This document shows, piece by piece, positions 17,732-26,179 of a stretch of 64,000 bases of DNA. Source of the stretch: CAXBCP01 sp963974055 (lineage in GTDB: Bacteria > Pseudomonadota > Alphaproteobacteria > MPNO01 > UBA830); assembly GCA_963974055.1 (NCBI GenBank), contig CAXBCP010000003.1, forward strand, positions 200,877 to 264,876. Direction: 5' to 3'. How positions within the stretch are numbered: the first letter of the stretch is position 1; each line of letters starts with the position of its first letter. The translations under genes and the position numbers were made by a program. The notes under the pieces were generated by a model that was not told the origin of the DNA, did no database searches, and saw only the letters and a program-made list of their open reading frames with translations.

Positions 17732-19921
17732 TCAGTTGGCGCCTGTCGATGTTGTTACCTCTCCCAGGGTCTTGAAAACGATCCGGAACAATATCGTATC
17801 CGACGGCTGGATATCCCGGTCGCGGGTAAAGGTTCTGGAGTAATCGACCCGGAAATCGAAGCAGTCGTCCTCGTAGTTCAGAAAGGCACCATGGCGAAGC
17901 GATCCGCCGCCGCTGGTCAGGTCGCGCCGCGTATTCGCCCCGAACCGCCAGCGGTCGGTTACCTGCGACGAAAAGCCGAACGTTATTTCCTCGCGATCGC
18001 GGAATTCGTCCTCCGGATCAAGGATATCGGACAGGTTCTGTTGATCGATGGACAGATAGTTGACGTTAAAACGCAGGGCATCGACGCCAACCGTCGCCTG
18101 TACCTCGTTCCGGCGCGGCGAAAAACTGTCTTTATCGAGCCTGAAACGGTACAGCGCATTCACGTAGCGGGTCGGCGAAATCTCGACTCTGCCGACGATA
18201 TCGGAAAAATGCTCGTCGAGTCCGGTGTCCTCGCCGAAGTCGCTGTCGTCGTCGAGGCGGAAACTTTGCCCGATAAAAAAAGAACTGAACCCGTTGTTCA
18301 GGCCGAACACGCCGCTGTTGAGCCCATAGTTAATGCGGGGTCCGCCCTCGACGCGGTCGATACCGCCGAATCTGTTTTCGGAAAACAGGTTCGTGTCGTC
18401 GAATTCGAAGCTCAGGCTGTCTTCATTGGGAATGCGGTCATGGTTTTGTCCGCTGGGTGCCAGGATTACGCCGACCATCGGCTCCACAATCTGGGTGAAG
18501 CGATCTTCCCGTCGGGCAAGCGGCAGCCTCCATTCCACGCCTGCCTGGGGGAAAACGCGCCCGGTGACGCCCGATATCGTATTCGATGGCGCGTCGCTTT
18601 CCGGAAGATCGTTTACCCAATAGGCGTCTGTCTGCAGAGATGCAAAGACGCGGTAGACCTCTCCCAGTCGACTGATATAGGGCAGTTCCCATTTCGTCTT
18701 GCCGGACAATCGCCGGGTGTCGGCCCCGTCGGTGCGGGTCAGCGCAAGCACGTTGGCATCGAGCTTCCAGATTCCGCCGTGCCGCGCCGGTTCGCCGACG
18801 TAATTGAAGTCGAGCTTCGGGAACACGATAGGCGTGTTCCCTTCATCGTCGGTTGACCGTAGCCCCTTGAAATAATAGGCGTTCGCCGATGCATAGTTCC
18901 GCCCGCGGAAACCTTCGGTAAACAACCGGTTCTCAAGCGTGTCGGGAGACTCGAAATTATACCGTCGCAGGTAGGTGTCGTCCGTCGCGAGGTGAATATC
19001 AGCGCCGCCACGCCATGTCCTGTTGAAGTCATGACGCAAATTTCCCTTTAGATGGCCGCGGAGTTCGTCCGAGCCGCCGTCATCCGGGGAGCCGTGCGTG
19101 ATACTTGCCTGTAACTTGTATTCACTGTCACTAAGCCGGTGCCGGAACTCGCCCGCGCCGACGATTCCCTCCCCTGTGGTTACAAGCGGGGCAAGCGTGG
19201 CGTCCATGTTGTGCCCGAGATCGATGTAATACGGCGTGCTTACCGTCGTGCCGAGGTCGCTACTGCTTCCGTAGGTCGGCACCAGAAACCCTGTTCGCCG
19301 TTCCACGGTCGGGTCGGGGTGCGACAGGAACGGGGTGTACATCACCGGAATGCCGTAAAATTCGAGATAGGCATCGCGATAGGTAACGTCCTTGGTTTCC
19401 TGATCGTGGGTAATCTTGTACGCCTTGACCTGCCAAATCGGGGCACTGGTCGGATCTTTTTCGCACAGCTTGCAGGGCGAATAGACGCCTTTGCGGAATT
19501 CTGTCCGCCGGCCGCCGGTCCGCTGGCCGCCGACCGCGGCGATACGCGAATTGTCTGTCAGGCGGACCCGCATGTTCTCGATAACGCCGTTTCGCATATT
19601 GCCGGTCAGTTCGACATGGTCTGCGAAGATAACCTCTCCCGTCGGTTCAAGCAGGCTCACATTGCCGCTCGCGGTTACCGTGTCGGTACGCTGGTTGTAG
19701 CTGACGCTGTCGGCGAGGAGCGTCCGGCCTTCCTGTGAAAATTCGACGTTACCGGTTGCGACGATCAGTCCGATTTTCTGTTCGTTCCGAAGCTGGTCCG
19801 CCTTGAAGAGAACGGGGGCATTCGTCTGGACCGCCACGCGGGATTGCGCCGCAGCGTGCAGTGACCACGTGTTCAATGCTGCGGCAACGATCGCCCAGAC
19901 AAACAGGCCCCACCGTTTCAA
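17732..19921 (-). CDS. lptD: LPS-assembly protein LptD
   Basis: The product has 729 residues: a signal peptide, an LptA-like beta-jellyroll (about 35-130, FKADQLRNEQKIGLIVATGNVEF) and a large outer-membrane barrel. LptD with LptE inserts LPS in the outer leaflet. I count three cysteines, two in CKLC of the N-domain and one near the end (DDCFDF), fewer than the four of E. coli, so the disulfide plan may differ. The start is TTG at 19921, supported by GGAGGA 8 bases upstream. It starts one base after the lptG stop. Confidence 0.93.
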   Translation of the reverse strand: MKRWGLFVWAIVAAALNTWSLHAAAQSRVAVQTNAPVLFKADQLRNEQKIGLIVATGNVEFSQEGRTLLADSVSYNQRTDTVTASGNVSLLEPTGEVIFADHVELTGNMRNGVIENMRVRLTDNSRIAAVGGQRTGGRRTEFRKGVYSPCKLCEKDPTSAPIWQVKAYKITHDQETKDVTYRDAYLEFYGIPVMYTPFLSHPDPTVERRTGFLVPTYGSSSDLGTTVSTPYYIDLGHNMDATLAPLVTTGEGIVGAGEFRHRLSDSEYKLQASITHGSPDDGGSDELRGHLKGNLRHDFNRTWRGGADIHLATDDTYLRRYNFESPDTLENRLFTEGFRGRNYASANAYYFKGLRSTDDEGNTPIVFPKLDFNYVGEPARHGGIWKLDANVLALTRTDGADTRRLSGKTKWELPYISRLGEVYRVFASLQTDAYWVNDLPESDAPSNTISGVTGRVFPQAGVEWRLPLARREDRFTQIVEPMVGVILAPSGQNHDRIPNEDSLSFEFDDTNLFSENRFGGIDRVEGGPRINYGLNSGVFGLNNGFSSFFIGQSFRLDDDSDFGEDTGLDEHFSDIVGRVEISPTRYVNALYRFRLDKDSFSPRRNEVQATVGVDALRFNVNYLSIDQQNLSDILDPEDEFRDREEITFGFSSQVTDRWRFGANTRRDLTSGGGSLRHGAFLNYEDDCFDFRVDYSRTFTRDRDIQPSDTILFRIVFKTLGEVTTSTGAN

Positions 19922-19922
19922 A

Positions 19923-21020
19923 CTAACCGTCCTCCAGATGAAGCAGAACGGAAATACCCAGGAACAGCGTTATCGCCGCTGGACTCCACGCTGCCATCAT
20001 CACGGGCAGCTTGGACGACACGCCCAGCGCGTATACGACGTCCGACAGAAAATACAGCAGGAAGCCTGTACCTATGCCCGATACCAGCAGTACCGCCGCC
20101 CCGCCCCGGCGGATGGGGCGCAGGGAAAAGGTTGCCGCCAGGATAACCACCGCGGCAAGCATGAGCGGCTGCGCAAGATGCGTGTGCCAGTGCAGCATGT
20201 GGCGGACTCCGGAAAACCCTGCATTTTCGAGCACCTTGATGAACCCCGGCAAAGCCCAGAAAGAAATCGTTTCCGGCGGCGCGAAACTGTCGTTGATATT
20301 GCTGATGGTCAGGTCCGTGGGAAGCCGTCTTACGTCGAATCGCGCCGGCGCCTTGTTGGGCTCTGTCACCACAGCGTCTTCGAAACGCCAGAACCCGTTT
20401 TCGAGGGTCGCCGTCTGTGCGTCGATACGGCCGACAAAGCGGTCGCCGTCCTGCATCAGGTAAACGATAACCTTTTCGAGGCGGACATCCCGGGTCGAGA
20501 TGCTCCGGGCATGCAGGATGTAGTGCCCGTTTCCGGTCGACTGACGGAACCACAGCCCCTGGTTTGCAAGCGCCGACAGGCTCGATTTGCCCCGAATGTG
20601 CCGAGCCTCGAGAATTTCGTATTTGAGGAGCATCGCCGAAGAGAACGGGTTGAAGATCGCAATCTTAAACAGACCGATCAGTATCGCAATTGCTACGGGC
20701 GGTGCCAGAAACTGCCAGATCGAGACGCCTGCGGCGCGGGCCACGACGAACTCGTGGTAGCGGTTCAGCCGCCAGAACGCGAACATTGCGCCGAGAAGCG
20801 CGGAAAACGGAATGATTTTCTCGGTGATCGTCGGTAATTTAAGCAACGCCATAGGGATGACGGTTTCCAGGCCCGCGCCTTCGCCGCGGGCCGAAACCCG
20901 CCGGAAAAGTTCGAGGGTCTCGAAAAGCATGATGATGGCCAAAAGGCCGATCGTGAACGCCAGAAACGACAACAGAAACTGACGTCCGACATAGGACGAG
21001 AATGTGCGGGAAAGTTTCAA
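19923..21020 (-). CDS. lptG: LPS export ABC permease LptG
   Basis: The product has 365 residues, six membrane segments in two groups of three and a periplasmic jellyroll between them, the LptF/LptG plan. With LptF and the ATPase LptB it drives LPS onto the LptC-LptA bridge. The best start is a TTG at 21018-21020 that overlaps the lptF TGA stop by two bases, giving MKLSRTFSSYVGRQ. A longer upstream reading lies inside lptF and has no family resemblance. Confidence 0.92.
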   Translation of the reverse strand: MKLSRTFSSYVGRQFLLSFLAFTIGLLAIIMLFETLELFRRVSARGEGAGLETVIPMALLKLPTITEKIIPFSALLGAMFAFWRLNRYHEFVVARAAGVSIWQFLAPPVAIAILIGLFKIAIFNPFSSAMLLKYEILEARHIRGKSSLSALANQGLWFRQSTGNGHYILHARSISTRDVRLEKVIVYLMQDGDRFVGRIDAQTATLENGFWRFEDAVVTEPNKAPARFDVRRLPTDLTISNINDSFAPPETISFWALPGFIKVLENAGFSGVRHMLHWHTHLAQPLMLAAVVILAATFSLRPIRRGGAAVLLVSGIGTGFLLYFLSDVVYALGVSSKLPVMMAAWSPAAITLFLGISVLLHLEDG

Positions 21021-22141
21021 GACGTCAACACGGTGTCGGCCGTATTCTTTCTGCCCGATCTCGGTTTTCCGGTTGATGCTATTGTCAGGAATATGACGGT
21101 CACGATCAGCGGAATGCCATACATTACGAGTTCGATGACGGGTGTTTTTTCGCCGATGCTTTTTCCCGCAAGCACGATTACCTGAACCGTCGTTACGATG
21201 CATACAGCCGTAAAAATACGCAGGAACTGGCCTCGTCGGTTAAAGTCGCCGCCGAGCAGAAGGGCGAGGGCGATCGCCGTGTATGCGAGGTACAATAACG
21301 GCGAAGACAGACGGAATACGCCTTCCATGCGCAGCTTTCGGTAATTGTATATTTTGTGCTCCTGGTCGGACGGAAAAAACAGTTCATGGAGAAAGCGTTC
21401 GCGGGGTTCGCGCCACAAATCGATATCCGATTTGTTCAACGCGCTGAGATCGAATGTGTACCGATCGAAATAGAGCAGGGACAGCCGGCCGTCGTCTTCG
21501 CCGACTTCCTGCCGGTTCCCGTTGGCCATAACGACGCGAGGACCGTTTTCGCTCGAAACGATCGCGCCTCGTTCCGCCATCATGGTAATCGGTTTGTCCG
21601 GCGACCGCTCGTCGTGGATGATGATCCCGTACAGTTCGCCGCTTTCGCTTCGTTCGCGAACAAAGACGGTGATGCCTTCCATCACCGGGTTGAAGACGCC
21701 TTCCTGAAGGAAAAGAGACGACAGCTCGCTTCGGAATTCGCGCTGCAGGTCTTTGAATTCCCGGAATGTCGAGGGCATAAGATAGAGCGAATTGAGATAG
21801 CCGAGCGCCATCACAACGGTAGCGAGGACGATGGCGGGCCGCCCGATCGTTAAAGGACTCAGCCCACTCGCACGGAGCACGACGATCTCGCTGTCGTTCA
21901 GCATCTTGGTATAGGTAAACATGACCGCAGCAAAAACCGCGATTGGACCGATCAGGGAGAGGAACGACGGCAGGAGCAGGAGTGTAAAGGTCACGAAGGT
22001 CATTACCGACAGACCGGTATTGACGATCATCTCAACAAACCGCAGCGACTGCGTCAGCCAGACGATGCATGTCAGGCTTGCCGCAACCACGACGGTCCAC
22101 CAGACGAGTTGTCGAAACATATAGCGGTGCAGCTGTCCCAT
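21017..22141 (-). CDS. lptF: LPS export ABC permease LptF
   Basis: The product has 374 residues with the same six-span and jellyroll plan as LptG. It opens MGQLHRYMFRQLVWWTVVVAASL and carries the family stretch MLNDSEIVVLRASGLSPLTIGRPA (broken here only for description), the coupling helix region that meets LptB. It heads a leftward series lptF-lptG-lptD-surA-pdxA-rsmA with gaps of at most about 70 bases. A good promoter lies about 280 bases upstream. Confidence 0.93.
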   Translation of the reverse strand: MGQLHRYMFRQLVWWTVVVAASLTCIVWLTQSLRFVEMIVNTGLSVMTFVTFTLLLLPSFLSLIGPIAVFAAVMFTYTKMLNDSEIVVLRASGLSPLTIGRPAIVLATVVMALGYLNSLYLMPSTFREFKDLQREFRSELSSLFLQEGVFNPVMEGITVFVRERSESGELYGIIIHDERSPDKPITMMAERGAIVSSENGPRVVMANGNRQEVGEDDGRLSLLYFDRYTFDLSALNKSDIDLWREPRERFLHELFFPSDQEHKIYNYRKLRMEGVFRLSSPLLYLAYTAIALALLLGGDFNRRGQFLRIFTAVCIVTTVQVIVLAGKSIGEKTPVIELVMYGIPLIVTVIFLTIASTGKPRSGRKNTADTVLTS

Positions 22142-22419
22142 GGGAGCACTATAGGTTCTTGGGATTCGACTGTCACAGCCGAATTTACGAGTTATTACAG
22201 TTGATTACGCAGAAATCGCGATGCAGGTCCCCGGGCGATTCACCTAGGCGCGGTATTCGCGATCATCATAGCCGGGGAAAGGTCATGAATTCGGAATTAT
22301 CAATTTGGCGTCGTTGAACCGGACGGGCGAGGACTTTCGCGGTGCGAATTGCAGGGAGATGGTCCGTTCGATCGCTTCGATCGGAACGTGAATCCGGACC
22401 TAGTTCCCGCCGCTTGTAT

Positions 22420-22448
22420 ATAATATAATTTACGAACGGCCTTTTCAA
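22420..22448 (-). promoter_or_regulatory. Sigma-70-type promoter toward lptF
   Basis: On the minus strand TTGAAA (22443-22448) and TATTAT (22420-22425) are separated by exactly 17 bases, in an AT-rich pocket of an otherwise GC-rich region. Transcription would start near 22413 and run leftward into lptF. Confidence 0.6.
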
Positions 22449-22599
22449 TCCGCGGGTAGGCGGCAATCAGAAACCCGGCATGGTCGACATGCCGCGTAAT
22501 CCCGTAACGGGCAACTCCTCCGAATTTGCCGTTTTCCGTTGCCGCCAATGGCCTGCTCAGTGCGGCTGAGCCGGTAAACCGTGAATAAGATTTTCACGT

Positions 22600-22629
22600 T
22601 TGACCCAATGCTTGTTACATTCCTACTAA
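22600..22629 (+). promoter_or_regulatory. Sigma-70-type promoter for pepA
   Basis: TTGACC at 22600-22605 and TACTAA at 22624-22629 are spaced by 18 bases. Transcription would start near 22636, giving a leader of about 45 bases before the pepA ATG. Confidence 0.5.
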
Positions 22630-22680
22630 CGGGTGGCGAATGCCTTTCCACCCTTCATGCATACCTGCCGGAGTTTCAGA

Positions 22681-24180
22681 ATGAAAATCAGTTTTGCCGC
22701 CCCCTCCCTGCCGCGCAGCGGAGCGCTTGTCGTCGGCGTCCTTTCGGGAGGCGAAATGCTCGCCACCGCCCAACGTGTCGACAAGGCGTCCAACGGCGCG
22801 CTGGCGCGTGCGATCGGCGCGAGCCGCTTCAAGGGCGAGAGCGGACAGTCCCTGACCGTGATGGTGCCGGCCGGGGTCGGCGCCGACAGGGTCGTTCTGA
22901 TGGGGCTCGGCGAAGCGGGGAAGTTCGACGACCTCGCCGCGCAGGCGCTTGGTGGCAACGTCTACAAGGCGGTGTCCGGCACGGGCGACAAGGCAGCCGT
23001 GCTTGCGATCGATCCGGTGAAGGGATCCGGGCTGAAGGTATCCGAAATTTCGGCAAACGCCGCTTTCGGCGCGTTGCTGGGTTCCTACCGGTTCGACAAG
23101 TACCGGACGAAGGAGAAAGCCGACGCGAAGCCGAGCCTTCGGACCCTGACGGTTTCGTCCCGCGATTCCGCCGAGGCAAAAAAGACCTTCGGGCCGCTTG
23201 AAAGGATCGCCGACGGTGTTTTCTTTACCCGCGATCTCGTTTCCGAGCCCGCCAACGTGATCTATCCGGTTACGCTGGCGCGCCAGGCCAAGACGCTTGA
23301 AAAGCTCGGCGTCAAAATCCAGGTGCTGGACGAAAAACAGATGGCCAAGCTCGGCATGGGGGCGCTTCTCGGTGTCGCGCAGGGATCGGCGCAAAAACCG
23401 CGCCTGGTGATCATGCGTTGGGACGGCGCGCCGAGGGCCAAGAGCAAGGCGCCGATCGCCTTCGTCGGTAAGGGCGTGACCTTCGATACCGGCGGCATCT
23501 CGATCAAGCCTGCCGCAGGCATGGAAGACATGAAATGGGATATGGGCGGTTCCGGCGTCGTGATCGGTCTGATGAAAGCGCTTGCCGGGCGAAAGGCCAG
23601 GGTCAACGCGGTCGGTATCGTCGGGCTGGTCGAAAACATGCCGTCATCGACCGCGCAGCGGCCGGGCGATGTCGTCACCACCATGTCGGGGCAGACCGTA
23701 GAGGTCATCAATACCGACGCGGAAGGCCGTCTCGTCCTTGCCGATGCCATGTGGTACTGCCAGGAACGGTTCAAGCCGCACACGATGATCGATCTGGCAA
23801 CCCTGACCGGAGCGATTCTCGTATCGCTGGGCAATGAAAACGCGGGCCTGTTCTCGAACGACGATGAAATCTGCGATCGGCTGACCGGCGCCGGCAAGGC
23901 GGTGGCCGAACCGGTCTGGCGCATGCCGCTCGGGGAAGCCTATGACAAGCTGATAAATTCCGATATTGCGGACATGAAAAATATCGGCGGTCGTTGGGGC
24001 GGCTCAATCACCGCGGCACAATTCCTGCAGCGATATGTCAAAGACGGCGTCAAATGGGCCCATCTCGACATCGCCGGTGTGACCTGGTCGGGCAAGGACA
24101 AGCCGACCGTGCCCAAGGGCGGCACCGCGTTCGGCGTGCGCCTGCTCGACCGTCTGGTGGCGGATCACTACGAAGGCTGA
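22681..24180 (+). CDS. pepA: Leucyl aminopeptidase (M17 family)
   Basis: The product has 499 residues. It is a two-metal cytoplasmic aminopeptidase that forms hexamers. The signature NTDAEGRL and the metal/catalytic stretch GKGVTFDTGGISIKP are present, as are the N-terminal macro-like domain and the C-terminal SAAQFL-type motif (SITAAQFLQRYV). GGAG lies 8 bases before the ATG at 22681; a longer in-frame extension is not family-like. It is followed after 10 bases by holC, the common pepA-holC order. Confidence 0.96.
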   Translation: MKISFAAPSLPRSGALVVGVLSGGEMLATAQRVDKASNGALARAIGASRFKGESGQSLTVMVPAGVGADRVVLMGLGEAGKFDDLAAQALGGNVYKAVSGTGDKAAVLAIDPVKGSGLKVSEISANAAFGALLGSYRFDKYRTKEKADAKPSLRTLTVSSRDSAEAKKTFGPLERIADGVFFTRDLVSEPANVIYPVTLARQAKTLEKLGVKIQVLDEKQMAKLGMGALLGVAQGSAQKPRLVIMRWDGAPRAKSKAPIAFVGKGVTFDTGGISIKPAAGMEDMKWDMGGSGVVIGLMKALAGRKARVNAVGIVGLVENMPSSTAQRPGDVVTTMSGQTVEVINTDAEGRLVLADAMWYCQERFKPHTMIDLATLTGAILVSLGNENAGLFSNDDEICDRLTGAGKAVAEPVWRMPLGEAYDKLINSDIADMKNIGGRWGGSITAAQFLQRYVKDGVKWAHLDIAGVTWSGKDKPTVPKGGTAFGVRLLDRLVADHYEG

Positions 24181-24190
24181 TATCGCGGTC

Positions 24191-24640
24191 ATGACCGAAA
24201 TCAGCTTTTATCACCTGCTCCATACGCCGCTTGAACGGGCGTTGCCGAAACTGGTGGAAAAGGTCCTCGAAAGCGGCGCGAGGGCGGTTATCCGCACCGG
24301 ATCGGCGGAGCGGGCGGAGGCTCTGAGCAGCGTTCTGTGGACCTACGATCAGGATTCGTTCGTGCCGCACGGCACGGCGCGGGACGGCAATGCCGCGCAG
24401 CAGCCTGTCTGGATCACGCCGGATGACGAAAACCCGAACGGTGCCGATATTCTGGTGCTTACCGACGGTGCGGTATCCGGCGAAATCGCCGGATACCGGC
24501 GATGCCTCGAGATGTTCGACGGGCGCGACGAAGACGCGGTGGCCGGGGCGCGTGAGCGCTGGACCGGGTACAAGGCCGCCGATCACGAGCTTACCTATTG
24601 GCAGCAAACCGAGCGGGGCGGTTGGGAGAAAAAAGCCTGA
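24191..24640 (+). CDS. holC: DNA polymerase III subunit chi
   Basis: The product has 149 residues. The opening MTEISFYHLLHTPLERALPKLVEK is typical of HolC, the clamp-loader accessory protein that links the polymerase holoenzyme to SSB. Later family stretches LWTYDQDSFVPHG and VLTDG are visible. It lies 10 bases after pepA and precedes ndk. Cytoplasmic, at replication forks. Confidence 0.93.
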   Translation: MTEISFYHLLHTPLERALPKLVEKVLESGARAVIRTGSAERAEALSSVLWTYDQDSFVPHGTARDGNAAQQPVWITPDDENPNGADILVLTDGAVSGEIAGYRRCLEMFDGRDEDAVAGARERWTGYKAADHELTYWQQTERGGWEKKA

Positions 24641-24700
24641 TTGCCTGGCGTTTGAGAGGGCTGGCAGGAAAAGGCGTTTCGCATCTGCGAAATGAATCGG

Positions 24701-24729
24701 TTGCCCCCTAATCGTGAAGCGTCTATAAG
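24701..24729 (+). promoter_or_regulatory. Sigma-70-type promoter for ndk
   Basis: TTGCCC at 24701-24706 and TATAAG at 24724-24729 are 17 bases apart, giving a start near 24736 and a short leader before the ndk ATG at 24764. A small dyad, TTTCGC and GCGAAA, lies immediately upstream (24677-24692). Confidence 0.55.
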
Positions 24730-24763
24730 GCCGCCGAATTCACGAACAGGAGCCCTTGCCCCA

Positions 24764-25186
24764 ATGGCAATCGAACGTACGCTTTCTATCATCAAGCCCG
24801 ACGCAACTCGGCGCAATCTCACCGGCGCGATCGTCGCACGTTTCGAAGAGGCCGGCCTGCGCGTCGTCGCTCAGCGGCGCATACGGCTGTCATCCGATCA
24901 GGCCCGGCAGTTTTACGCCGTTCACAGCGAACGCGCGTTTTTCGACGATCTGTGCGCCTTCATGACCTCCGGCCCCGTGGTCGTGCAGGTCCTGGAGGGT
25001 GAAGACGCCATCGCCAAGAACCGCGAAGTAATGGGCGCGACCAACCCGGCGAATGCCGACGAAGGCACGATCCGCCGCGATTTCGGCGAATCGGTCGAAG
25101 CCAATTCCGCTCACGGCTCCGACGCGCCCGAGACTGCCGCCCAGGAAATCGCATTTTTCTTTGCCGAGATCGATATCGTCGGCTGA
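24764..25186 (+). CDS. ndk: Nucleoside diphosphate kinase
   Basis: The product has 140 residues, the standard length. It transfers the gamma phosphate among nucleoside diphosphates through a phospho-histidine, here His117 in EANSAHGSD. The opening AIERTLSIIKPDATRRN and GATNPANADEGTIRRDFG motifs are diagnostic. AGGAG sits about 10 bases before the ATG. It has its own likely promoter and is closed by a strong hairpin terminator. Confidence 0.97.
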   Translation: MAIERTLSIIKPDATRRNLTGAIVARFEEAGLRVVAQRRIRLSSDQARQFYAVHSERAFFDDLCAFMTSGPVVVQVLEGEDAIAKNREVMGATNPANADEGTIRRDFGESVEANSAHGSDAPETAAQEIAFFFAEIDIVG

Positions 25187-25207
25187 TTAGTCGCCGGCAT
25201 TTCACAG

Positions 25208-25238
25208 AAAAAGGGCGGGTCAATGACCCGCCCTTTTT
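25208..25238. terminator. Rho-independent terminator between ndk and the oxidase subunit IV gene
   Basis: A 15-base inverted repeat (AAAAAGGGCGGGTCA and its complement) is centred at 25223, with A-runs and T-runs at its ends. It can therefore stop both the rightward ndk message and the leftward message from the small oxidase gene. Confidence 0.9.
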
Positions 25239-25294
25239 CCGTTTTCAGTACCCACCGGCATAGCGTGCCGATACGTTCTCCCGGTCAATAAAAC

Positions 25295-25423
25295 CTATAC
25301 GAGCGTCAGCGCCATAATTCCGACAATGGCGATCACCGTGACGGTGCCGATGAATATCATCTTGGCAAAACCCGCCCATTCCTGTTGATGGCGGGCAATT
25401 TCTTTTTCCATATCTAGGGCCAT
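25295..25423 (-). CDS. aa3-type cytochrome c oxidase subunit IV
   Basis: This 42-residue protein begins MALDMEKEIARHQQEWAGF and continues into one membrane span (MIFIGTVTVIAIVGIMALTLV). This is the small subunit IV of alphaproteobacterial aa3 oxidases (bacterial aa3-type CoxIV family), as first seen in Paracoccus. A strong AGGAG about 10 bases upstream sets the ATG. It is encoded far from any visible oxidase core genes, which is usual for this subunit. It lies between the ndk terminator and purN. Confidence 0.85.
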   Translation of the reverse strand: MALDMEKEIARHQQEWAGFAKMIFIGTVTVIAIVGIMALTLV

Positions 25424-25519
25424 CTGGCTCGTGCTCCTGTAAGTTCGGATGATCTGTATAATTCGGGCGTCAGATATAGCGCGGATTGGCGCCCGGGTGA
25501 AGACGCTTGGCGGCGCCGG

Positions 25520-26179
25520 TCAGGACCGGCCGTCGTCTGGGTTGAGCCATATGCCGTCCGGGCCCCTGGCATCGCGAATTTCGACCGTTTCGCCGACGAT
25601 CGATGTCCGACCGCCGGCGACCAGGCGCAGCGCCTGCGGATAGCAGCGATGTTCGGCCGCCAGCACACGGGCGGCGAGCGTTCCGGAATCGTCGCCCGGC
25701 TGAACCGGCACCGCCGCCTGGACGATAATCGGGCCGGCATCCATGGCGGGGCGGACAAAATGTACCGTGCAGCCGGTGAAGCGGACCCCGTCTTCGAGTA
25801 CCCGTTCATGGGTATGGAGTCCCTTGTAGGACGGCAGCAGGGAAGGATGGATGTTTATCATCCGGTCGAACCAGCGTTCCACGAACGCGGCCGTCAGCAG
25901 CCGCATGAAGCCGGCAAGGCAGACAAGTTCGACGCCTGCAGAGACCAGTTCGGCGTGCAGGGCATCCTCGAACGGCGCTCTTCCTTCGAAATTCCTGTGG
26001 TCGATGGCCGTCGTCGCGATACCGGCCTCGGCCGCCCGCTCGAGCCCGCCTGCCTCCGGCGCGTTCGAAATGACGCGCACGATTTCGGCCGGATAGGCGG
26101 GGTCCTTCGCCGCGTCGATCAGCGCCTGCATGTTGGATCCGCGGCCCGAGATCAGGACTGCCGTTTTTACCCGCGCCAT
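25520..26179 (-). CDS. purN: Phosphoribosylglycinamide formyltransferase
   Basis: The product has 219 residues. It formylates GAR with 10-formyl-THF, the third step of purine synthesis. Seen are GRGSN at 12-16 (substrate phosphate), the catalytic trio Asn109, His111 (INIHPSLLPSYKG) and Asp147 (PAMDAGP). The ATG at 26179 lies inside the end of purM (overlap 13 bases), so the genes are coupled. The purM-purN pair is the classic order. Confidence 0.96.
   Translation of the reverse strand: MARVKTAVLISGRGSNMQALIDAAKDPAYPAEIVRVISNAPEAGGLERAAEAGIATTAIDHRNFEGRAPFEDALHAELVSAGVELVCLAGFMRLLTAAFVERWFDRMINIHPSLLPSYKGLHTHERVLEDGVRFTGCTVHFVRPAMDAGPIIVQAAVPVQPGDDSGTLAARVLAAEHRCYPQALRLVAGGRTSIVGETVEIRDARGPDGIWLNPDDGRS

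Larger units (their letters stand above)
22142..22680. other. 539-base intergenic region between divergent lptF and pepA
   Basis: No ORF here has convincing codon use or family resemblance. The region holds a strong leftward promoter (22420-22448), a rightward promoter for pepA (22600-22629), and an imperfect hairpin around 22351-22375 (CGATCG arms flanking CTT). The leftward promoter would give lptF an unusually long leader of about 270 bases, which may hide a small RNA or an RNA element. Confidence 0.6.

Noticed and set aside
22300..22548. 82-codon minus-strand ORF in the lptF-pepA gap
   Set aside because: Start is TTG, third-position GC is well below that of neighbouring genes, and the promoter toward lptF lies within it.
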